A program made the position numbers and the translations under genes. From Rubrivivax sp. (GTDB taxonomy: Bacteria > Pseudomonadota > Gammaproteobacteria > Burkholderiales > Burkholderiaceae_C): DNA of 64,000 bases. The notes beneath the pieces are model-generated. The model was not told the origin of the DNA, did not search any database, and saw only the letters and a list, made by a program, of their open reading frames with translations. The stretch is taken from assembly GCA_019635315.1 (NCBI GenBank), contig JAHBZT010000001.1, positions 1,720,001 to 1,784,000 of the forward strand. Reading direction: 5' to 3'. Below, one piece after another: positions 36,777-43,082 of this stretch. Numbering within the stretch: position 1 is the first letter of the stretch; each line of letters begins with the position of its first letter.

Positions 36777-37084
36777 GCTTTGCGGTTCGGTACAGCGCGT
36801 CGGCCCGGGATGGCCTGGCGCGGCTGTACGAGCACCTGCTCGATCGCGCCCTGACGGTCGAGGACCTCGATCTGGCCGAGCGGGCGCTGGGCGCGATCAC
36901 CGAGGCGGCCGAGAGCCTGAAGCGCTCGCCGTTCATCTACCGCAAGGCCGACGACGACCCGTTCCTGCGTGAACTGCTCATCCCATTCGAGAGCAGTGGC
37001 TACGTCGCGCTGTTCGAGATCGACGATGCGGCGACAGTGACCATCCTGTCCATGCGCCATCAACTCGAGGACGACTATCACTGA
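36773..37084 (+). CDS. RelE/ParE-family toxin
   Basis: The 103-residue protein has the RelE/ParE fold pattern: FAVRYSASARDGLARLYEHL helix, LAERALGAITEAAESLKRSP helices, then the strands FLRELLIPFESSGYVALFEI and VTILSMRHQLEDDYH. ParE-type toxins inhibit gyrase and RelE-type cleave mRNA; which applies cannot be judged here. GTG start overlaps the antitoxin stop, implying coupled translation. Confidence 0.88.
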   Translation: MSFAVRYSASARDGLARLYEHLLDRALTVEDLDLAERALGAITEAAESLKRSPFIYRKADDDPFLRELLIPFESSGYVALFEIDDAATVTILSMRHQLEDDYH

Positions 37085-37238
37085 CGCTGGAATCGGGGGG
37101 CGACTTGCGAGCGTCGCGCTCACCGTCGCGCTACGCGACACGAGGACCGCATCGAGGTCAGCCGCAGCGAAATGGTACGCCGCGGAAACCAACCGTTGCG
37201 ATGTGTGGCCAGGACAGACGGCACATCGATTCGATCGT

Positions 37239-37261
37239 CACTCCAAATTTTGCACCTGCTC
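37239..37261. other. Left attachment site (yicC-tail copy)
   Basis: CACTCCAAATTTTGCACCTG then CTC. Read on the minus strand it encodes EQVQNLE followed by a stop codon, while the intact yicC at the other end encodes EQVQNIE and stop. The last 11 bases (TGCACCTGCTC) are identical at both ends. It is the duplicated crossover region left by integration; the differences suggest the element carried its own version of the yicC tail. Confidence 0.8.
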
Positions 37262-37319
37262 AGGGAGATCGGCCGGGAAGGCGCATGGATGCTGGGTTTC
37301 CCGGTTCAGGCTCTCGGGC

Positions 37320-37339
37320 GGGTACACGTGTGGGTACAC
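37320..37339. promoter_or_regulatory. Integrase arm-type sites, left end
   Basis: Two GGGTACAC copies (37320-37327, 37332-37339) with 12-base period, 59 bases inside the left attachment site, followed by AGGAAAT. The same pair with the same period occurs near the right end (47442-47461), followed by GGAAAT. This fits arm-type binding sites for the tyrosine recombinase. The rest of the gap 37085-37428 shows no gene. Confidence 0.6.
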
Positions 37340-37428
37340 AGGAAATGGGGGCTGGAGCCAGTGTCTGCTCCGCACAACAGACCGAGCCACGAGTCTAGCC
37401 CCGACGACTTGCAAAAACGAGCCGCGCA

Positions 37429-38127
37429 TCACGTTTCGGCCTTGGCCACAGGCGCGATCAGCGGCGGTAAGCAGTCTGCGAATCGCGGCTGAATCTTGCT
37501 CATGCGCTTGGCCAGGGCCTCGTCACCCGACAGGATGGCGAGGAGCATGCCGGCCATCGTGTAGAGCCCGTTGGAGCTGCGCACCACGTTGGCGAGCAGT
37601 TCGACCGGGTAGCCCGTCAGGCCGCGCTGGATCGCATGGATGCCACCGTGCACGAAGGAGTGCAGGGCCGGCGCGTTGACGTCCTTGAAGTGGGTGAGCA
37701 TCTCGACCGCACCGTGCGGCGCCTTGCCGACGATCTCGTCAAGCATCGTCTTGGCCATCGGCAGCTTGGCGGCGGCCTTCTCTGCAGCGGCATCGAGCGG
37801 GGCGACCAGGCGGTCGATCTGTTCGTCGGTTGCGGCGTAAAGCAGCCACGCTGCTCGCGTCAGGGCCTCATGCTGCAGCCGCATCATGCTGATGCCCGCG
37901 GTAGGGAGTGGCTGTGCGAGCAGTACCCGAAGTGCAGTTCCACGCTCCAGCGACGTTTGCGCCGCCGAGAGCGCCACAATCGTCCCGGCGCGGTTGTCGA
38001 ACAGCTGGAGCGTGTCTCCGCCCAGAATGCGGTGCACCTCGGCTTCCAGATCCCGGGAGCGGTCCAGTAGTCGCCCGAGTTCGCCAAAGCCGGCGTCCTT
38101 CGTCGAGTGCCCATCCAGCCTGTTCAT
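37429..38127 (-). CDS. Unrecognised helical protein, possibly HEPN-like (DUF6988-type)
   Basis: I do not recognise this 232-residue protein with certainty. It is predicted all-helical and cytoplasmic. Conserved-looking blocks are LRVLLAQPLPTAGISMMRLQ, HEALTRAAWLLYAATDEQID and HSFVHGGIHAIQRGLTGYP; the Ser-x2-His-Gly-Gly element recalls HEPN-related families such as DUF5677/DUF6988, some of which are RNases in defence systems. The second gene of a minus-strand pair: it starts 25 bases after the stop of the 447-residue candidate nuclease, so the two are likely co-transcribed. ATG 38127 is preferred over upstream starts, because the preceding in-frame residues are Arg/Pro-rich and overlap the upstream gene. 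Confidence 0.6.
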   Translation of the reverse strand: MNRLDGHSTKDAGFGELGRLLDRSRDLEAEVHRILGGDTLQLFDNRAGTIVALSAAQTSLERGTALRVLLAQPLPTAGISMMRLQHEALTRAAWLLYAATDEQIDRLVAPLDAAAEKAAAKLPMAKTMLDEIVGKAPHGAVEMLTHFKDVNAPALHSFVHGGIHAIQRGLTGYPVELLANVVRSSNGLYTMAGMLLAILSGDEALAKRMSKIQPRFADCLPPLIAPVAKAET

Positions 38128-38152
38128 GGTCAGTCTTGGCTTGACGATGTTC

Positions 38153-39496
38153 CTAGAGTCCGAGCGAGGCAATTGTCTCCTCGACGTTGGCCGCCTGACC
38201 GTTTCGCCTCGCCCTGGCAATGACGACCGATCGATTGCCCGCCAGTCCCTCCTGAACGAGCTGGGCGACTCGCGCCGAGGAGACGGATCGGGTACCTATC
38301 CAACCGTCTCTCACGAGGTCAGCGAACAGTGTGTTGCTGAGGTGCCGACCGCAGTTCTCGAAAGTGATCTGTCGGCCGCCTCGGGGGCCCAACGAGGCTG
38401 GATCTGCCAAGACGGACTCGATGTGCTCTCGCGACAGGTACATGCCGGGCAGCAGCGCCTCGGAGAGCACTTCCAGCTGAATCCGTGAACAGAACTTGAA
38501 AAAGAACCCATCGCCATGAAGGCGGAATGCCGATACCCCGTCGGCTGGAGTCCACCGATCGGCAAAGGCTTGGCGAAAGCCCACCATCCGAGCCAGTTCC
38601 GCGTCGAAGCGCGCATCCGGCCGGTACACGGCCGTTCGATCGGAATCGTCGTCCTCGCGCTCCATGGACTTGTACTGGACCATGGTCCACGCATCGAACT
38701 CCTCGTGGTAGTACAGCAGGTCAACGCCGAGCGCATGCTCAACCGACGAGCGGTTGACGTTGAAGACCTCCAGCTTTCGTCCGCCCGTCGAGAAGACCGC
38801 ACCCAAGAGTGTGGTTCTTCGTCCCTGCGTCTGCGGGAAGGAAACAGCATCCCGGGCGATCAACTGGTCTTCGATCGTCCGAACGCCTTCCAAGCCGTCC
38901 AAGAAGGAAGTCAGGTTGTCTCCAGCAGGCGCCGTCCACCCTTGCAGCGTCACTTTGCGCAGCCGTCCGGTTTGGTCGAACACGTCGAGTGCCACGCCCG
39001 TGGCGTCGCGCTCTTGTGCCACGATTTCGGTGCCAGCGCGGGTGATGCGCTCGCGGCTCTGCTCGCGAAGGCGCTCCAGCCTTTCGACGGCCTCCAGGGA
39101 CGCCGGGTCGATCTCGCGCAACGCGCGCTTGAGGCTCTGCCAGGTCGCGCCGGGCACCGGGCCGCCTGATCCCGAGCGGCTGCTGATGATGTTGCGCTGT
39201 ACACCTTCTCCGATGCGCTGCGCAACATCGGCAATCTTGATGTCGGTCGGGGTGACCTCCGTGAAGTCCACCTTCACCTTGCCGGTGGCAACCCGATGCC
39301 CCTTGCGTGCCAACGCCCAGTGTGTGATGGCACACGGCTCGAACATCAAGCCGCAAACCTCCCGCTGCCGCACGGACCAGTCGGCGCTGCTGAGCGCGTC
39401 CGAGAACCCATCGGCAGGGTCGCGGATGCCGTTCAACAGATGGTTGCGCCGATCCTCGTCGAAGTGGATCAGGTAGCCGGCGACACGGTCAGGCAT
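38153..39496 (-). CDS. Unknown 447-residue protein with candidate PD-(D/E)XK nuclease motif
   Basis: No confident family. The N-terminal half (1-200) is helical with charged stretches; around residues 255-290 lies VEHALGVDLLYYHEEFDAWT followed by MVQYKSME, which fits the G-x-D ... Q-x-K core of Mrr-like PD-(D/E)XK nucleases. The C-terminal third has FRLHGDGFFFKFCSRIQLEV and MYLSREHIESVLADP. Its start codon abuts exactly the point where an integrase gene is truncated on the other strand, so this pair probably arrived by insertion into that integrase. With the HEPN-like gene downstream it forms a compact two-gene unit within a defence-rich island. The nuclease assignment is inference from motif spacing only. 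Confidence 0.6.
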   Translation of the reverse strand: MPDRVAGYLIHFDEDRRNHLLNGIRDPADGFSDALSSADWSVRQREVCGLMFEPCAITHWALARKGHRVATGKVKVDFTEVTPTDIKIADVAQRIGEGVQRNIISSRSGSGGPVPGATWQSLKRALREIDPASLEAVERLERLREQSRERITRAGTEIVAQERDATGVALDVFDQTGRLRKVTLQGWTAPAGDNLTSFLDGLEGVRTIEDQLIARDAVSFPQTQGRRTTLLGAVFSTGGRKLEVFNVNRSSVEHALGVDLLYYHEEFDAWTMVQYKSMEREDDDSDRTAVYRPDARFDAELARMVGFRQAFADRWTPADGVSAFRLHGDGFFFKFCSRIQLEVLSEALLPGMYLSREHIESVLADPASLGPRGGRQITFENCGRHLSNTLFADLVRDGWIGTRSVSSARVAQLVQEGLAGNRSVVIARARRNGQAANVEETIASLGL

Positions 39497-39498
39497 TT

Positions 39499-40437
39499 AA
39501 GACGCGGTACGAGCGGGCCAACTTCCTGCGCCACTTCTTCCGCGAGCTGGAGGGTCGCGGCGGCTTCAAGAAGGCGCCCGACCCGCGCAACCTGGGCCAG
39601 CGCCACATCCAAACGGCGGTCGATCTGTGGCGCAAGGACGGGTTGAAGCCGTCCACCATCCAGACCTACCTCAGCTTCCTGCGCGGCCTGGCCGGCTGTC
39701 TGGGCAGGCCGGGCTTCATCCGGCGGCCGGCGTACTACGGGCTGGAGCTGGCCGAGTACCAGCGCAGCGGCATCAACGAGCGCGACAAGAGCTGGTCAGC
39801 GCAGGGCGTGGATGTCGATGGCCTGATCGACAAGGTGGCCGCCTTCGACCCCTACGTGGGCGGCATGCTGCGGCTGATCCGTGCCTTCGGCCTGCGCAAG
39901 CGCGAGGCGATCATGTTCCGGCCCAACGAGTGCGTGGTGAACTTCGCCGACACCGGCCTGCCGCTGGCCGAGAAGCAGGGCGAGGAGTACGTGTGGATCC
40001 GCCAGGGCGCCAAGGGCGGCCGGCCGCGCTTCGTGCCGATGAATACGCCACGGCGCCGGCAGGCCGTGGCAAGTGCGCAGCGGATTGCCTTCTGGGACAG
40101 CCATGCCCACACGGGTGACCCTGACCGCGATCTGAAGCAGAACATGGTCCGCTTCGGCTACGTGCTTCGGAAGTTCGGCATCACGTCGCGCGGCCTGGGC
40201 ATCACGGCCCACGGCCTGCGGCACGAGGCGCTGATCGAGGAGTACATCGCCATCACCGGCCAGGAGCCGCCGCTGCGGGGTGGTGGGGAAGGGCTGACGC
40301 GGGAGCAGGAAGATGCGGCGCGGCTGGCGGTCAGCCGACTGGCTGGCCACAACAGAGGGAGGGCGTCGGCGGCCTATCTGGGCGCCGTGCTGCACAAGAA
40401 GAAGCGAGGGGCGACGGGCGGCGCCACTGCGGCTTGA
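39499..40437 (+). pseudogene. 5'-truncated tyrosine-type integrase
   Basis: The frame is open from at least 39499 and encodes KTRYERANFLRHFFRELEGR and so on, an integrase core-binding domain whose first residues are missing. The catalytic part is intact: LRAFGLRKREAIMFRP, ITAHGLRHEALIEEY, SRLAGHNRGRASAAYLG with the expected His, Arg and Tyr. No ATG or GTG exists in the surviving 5' part; a TTG at 39643 would give 264 residues lacking the N-terminal domain. The break coincides with the start of the divergent 447-residue gene. Probably a remnant of an older element in the island; a shortened active form cannot be excluded. Confidence 0.75.
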
Positions 40438-40476
40438 TGCAGCACAGCGGCCGGTGACCGGGCTGGCTGCTGGCCT

Positions 40477-41400
40477 TCAGCTTGCCTTGGGCTCCTGCGC
40501 GTACAGCGGCGTCACGGTTCGGCACCGCTGTTCGACCTGGTGCGCGATGCGCTGAACGTCCTGCGCTGTCAGCGCTTGCGCCCCTCGAGACTTCAACAGG
40601 CCGGCCAGCTCCTTGCCGCTGAACACCCGAACCCGGCCGCGCCTGGTGCGCTCCACGAACCAGCCAGGCAGCGCGATCACGGGTAGCACCGCGACCGGTG
40701 ACCCGACGGCACTCGACAGCCACTTGGCCAACCAGGCGGCCTGCCGCTCGGCCTGCTCCAGCGGCTCCTTGGTCGTCCAGGTCGGAAACTTGAGGGTGTC
40801 GCCGTCGTAGACCACCGTGGCGTCGGCCTTGCCGCGGCCCTGATTCGGCTTGGTGAAGCCCTTGGTCTCGATGGCAAAGACACCTTCGGCGGCCACAACG
40901 ACATGGTCGATGTTGAACTGATCCGCCGGCAGGTCGTGGAAGCTGGCGGCCCCCTGGCGCATCAGTTGATCGAGTTCCTGGCCGACCGCCACTTCGGCGT
41001 CGTAGCCCGCCTTCAGGTGGTCGAGCCGGGTGCCGGCCTTCAGCAGCTTGCGCAGCATGTAGGCGATGAACGCGATCGCAGCCACGGCGTAGACCGGCGC
41101 GAGGTGTGCCGTCTGCGGCAGGCCGCGCAGGTGGCTCTGTGCCAGGAACAGCGCCAGCGCCAGCAGCGGCACCACCATCAACAGCACGAGGTCCCAGGTC
41201 AGATCGTTGTGGGCTTCGTCGAGCTGCTCGCGCAGCGAGTGGCCTGGACCGCGCAGCAGTGCGATGCCGATGGGAGAGCGGCGGTTCTGCCGCGCCTTAG
41301 CCTTCCTGTGGATCAGGACGAAGAGGGCTGCAGCAGGCCCGGCGAAGCAGGCGGCGAGAACGCCCAGGACGATGGCAATCTGGTTGGTGACCTCTCCCAT
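40477..41400 (-). CDS. Membrane-anchored NERD-domain protein
   Basis: The 307-residue protein has one membrane helix at the N-terminus (about 8-30), two more (about 70-92 and 100-120), then a cytoplasmic NERD (nuclease-related) domain at about 135-245: AGYDAEVAVGQELDQLM, FNIDHVVVAAEGVFAIETKG with the D...E-x-K pattern of the PD-(D/E)XK fold. The C-terminal part includes PVIALPGWFVERTRRGRVRV and KELAGLLKS. NERD proteins are thought to process DNA or RNA, but function here is unknown. It starts 25 bases after hipA on the same strand and is probably the third gene of that operon. ATG 41400. Confidence 0.83.
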   Translation of the reverse strand: MGEVTNQIAIVLGVLAACFAGPAAALFVLIHRKAKARQNRRSPIGIALLRGPGHSLREQLDEAHNDLTWDLVLLMVVPLLALALFLAQSHLRGLPQTAHLAPVYAVAAIAFIAYMLRKLLKAGTRLDHLKAGYDAEVAVGQELDQLMRQGAASFHDLPADQFNIDHVVVAAEGVFAIETKGFTKPNQGRGKADATVVYDGDTLKFPTWTTKEPLEQAERQAAWLAKWLSSAVGSPVAVLPVIALPGWFVERTRRGRVRVFSGKELAGLLKSRGAQALTAQDVQRIAHQVEQRCRTVTPLYAQEPKAS

Positions 41401-41425
41401 GGATACGTCTTCCCTGCGGCTGGCG

Positions 41426-42685
41426 TTATGCGGTCAGGCGCGACGCCAGCTTCTTGGTGGTGGACGACACGAAGCGCTCGAGCCGCTCGGCCAGCATGCG
41501 CGCCGATGGTGTGAGTTCCGGCACGATCTCGCGCGTGGCCTGTTCGATGGCGGCTGGCACGCGGTCGGCCATGTCGCGCGCCTGCTGAGCCAGGAAGCGC
41601 GGTTGCATGCCGAGCTGCCCGGCCATCAGCGCCAGGTGCTCGGTGTCCATCTCGCCCGGCCTGACTTCGTCCCCGATCGCGAAGGCGAACTCGGGCGACA
41701 GGCCCGGATACAGCCGAGTGCACATCAGGTCGTAGAACGGCGTGAGCGTCACCCCCTGGCCAGGCACGCTGTAGATCGACAGATTCTTGGCGTGGCTGTC
41801 GTTGTTGCCGACGTACAGGTTGAAGAACACCCAGCGCACCAGGTGGCGCAGGTCGACGGCGGGCTGCGCGCTGTAGCGGCGGATCAGTTCGGCGCACGCG
41901 GCCAGGCCCGGGCCGCCTTCCTTCTCGTACTTCCGGTCCGACACCGTGCCGGCCAGCTGGCACAGGTCGTACTGCACCAGCCGGGCCAGCGTGCCGTCGG
42001 GCCGAACCTGACGGTCGAAGCGGCGCACGACGCAGGCTTCGGTGTGCGGTTCGTAGAAGACTTCGGCCGTCGGCAGGCCGGCCAACGCCGCGGCGCGCAT
42101 CACGATGGCCTCGTTCGCTGCGGAGTGCCAGACCTTGGCCAGGCGGCGGATGTTGGGCTTGAGGATGTGCGTGGACGGCGAGGTGCCTTTGGGCAGCCGC
42201 GGCACGCCGTCGTCGAAGATCGCCAGGCTCGTCTTGTCCTGCGCGCCGGCCAGCGAGATGCGGGCGCCTTGCTCATGGATGTCGATCGCAGAGGCCGACC
42301 GCTTGGCCAGGATCGCGGCGATGGCCTCCCAGGTCGTGGCTTCGTAGCGGGGCGGGTCCGGCGTCTGCCCAGGTGTGACCAGCACGAAGGCGCCCGCAGT
42401 GTCGCCCGCCACTTCCAGCAGCAGCGAGAAGAGGGTGGATGCCTTGCGCTGCGCGGCCAGGTAGTCGCGCAGTTCGCCCTCGGGCAGCAGGTTCTCGAAG
42501 AAGGCCTGCACCTCGGGCGTGGCCTGCCGGCCGGACTGCAGGGGGATGGCGGCCAGCGACATCCGCTGGGCGCCATCCAGCCAGGTCGATGCGTACTCGA
42601 AGGCCAGCGGCGCGCTGTCGTGCACGGCACCGACGAGTTCGTTCCCGTAGTACACGTCCAGCCGTTCAGGCCGTGGCTGCATCAC
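41426..42685 (-). CDS. hipA: HipA-type Ser/Thr kinase toxin
   Basis: HipA kinases phosphorylate glutamyl-tRNA synthetase (or related targets), halting growth and producing persisters. The 419-residue protein has the couple-HipA N-terminal domain (LDVYYGNELVGAVHDSAPLA), the SLAGAQDKTSLAIF Gly-rich ATP loop, STHILKPN, catalytic GNNDSHAKNLS and metal-binding PFYDLMCT; all key residues are present, so it looks active. GTG at 42685 or ATG at 42682 can serve as start; the hipB stop is 7 bases upstream. Organisation hipB-hipA-NERD, minus strand, under the palindromes at 42943-43056. Confidence 0.95.
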   Translation of the reverse strand: MMQPRPERLDVYYGNELVGAVHDSAPLAFEYASTWLDGAQRMSLAAIPLQSGRQATPEVQAFFENLLPEGELRDYLAAQRKASTLFSLLLEVAGDTAGAFVLVTPGQTPDPPRYEATTWEAIAAILAKRSASAIDIHEQGARISLAGAQDKTSLAIFDDGVPRLPKGTSPSTHILKPNIRRLAKVWHSAANEAIVMRAAALAGLPTAEVFYEPHTEACVVRRFDRQVRPDGTLARLVQYDLCQLAGTVSDRKYEKEGGPGLAACAELIRRYSAQPAVDLRHLVRWVFFNLYVGNNDSHAKNLSIYSVPGQGVTLTPFYDLMCTRLYPGLSPEFAFAIGDEVRPGEMDTEHLALMAGQLGMQPRFLAQQARDMADRVPAAIEQATREIVPELTPSARMLAERLERFVSSTTKKLASRLTA

Positions 42686-42692
42686 GTGGCCC

Positions 42693-42977
42693 CTACAGCG
42701 AAGAGGTAGACCGCGAGGCCTTGGTGCGCACCACCACCTCCAGTCCCAGCAGGTCCATCAGGTCCAGCACCTTCTGCAGTTGCACCGTCGGCTTGCCGTT
42801 CTCCAGGTCCACGATGAACCGGTTGCCGGTGTTGCCCAGGCCTGCGAGGTCGAGCTGCTTCAGGGCCAGCCGCTTGCGCTGCTCGCGGATGACGGCGCCC
42901 AGCTCGACGGAGGAGCGAATGGGCGTCTCTGCATGAGTGGAGTGACCGATCGGTAAGTCTTGAGCCGAGGGCAGCAT
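42693..42977 (-). CDS. hipB: HipB-type antitoxin, XRE-family regulator
   Basis: The 94-residue protein has a Cro/C1 helix-turn-helix: GAVIREQRKRLALKQLDLAG, NTGNRFIVDLENGKPTVQLQ and KVLDLMDLLGLEV. HipB neutralises HipA and represses the operon by binding palindromes upstream. In the recognition helix, GNTGNRFI replaces the more usual GVSxxxIS. ATG 42977 leaves a 20-residue non-conserved leader and puts one palindrome inside the coding region, so translation could begin later from a non-ATG codon, but none is evident. Confidence 0.92.
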   Translation of the reverse strand: MLPSAQDLPIGHSTHAETPIRSSVELGAVIREQRKRLALKQLDLAGLGNTGNRFIVDLENGKPTVQLQKVLDLMDLLGLEVVVRTKASRSTSSL

Positions 42978-43056
42978 GGCAGGCGATCGAAGTTACCTTT
43001 CGGTCATTTTCGGTATCGACCTGCTGGAGGTCAAGCGGAAAGTGACTGACCGGTAA
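42943..43056. promoter_or_regulatory. Palindromic operators of hipBA (three copies)
   Basis: TGACCGATCGGTAA (42943-42956), TTACCTTTCGGTCA (42993-43006) and TGACCGGTAA (43047-43056) share half-sites TGACC/GGTAA, with 4, 4 and 0 bases between halves. They flank the hipB start codon, with one inside the coding region and two upstream. Multiple operators are the rule for HipB, which represses cooperatively; the E. coli site has a different sequence but the same style. Confidence 0.7.
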
Positions 43057-43082
43057 TCCGTGGTGTGGACTTCACAGGCACG

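Noticed and set aside
37239-37261. tRNA-gene attachment site for the island
   Set aside because: No tRNA cloverleaf at either end; the repeat is the end of yicC.
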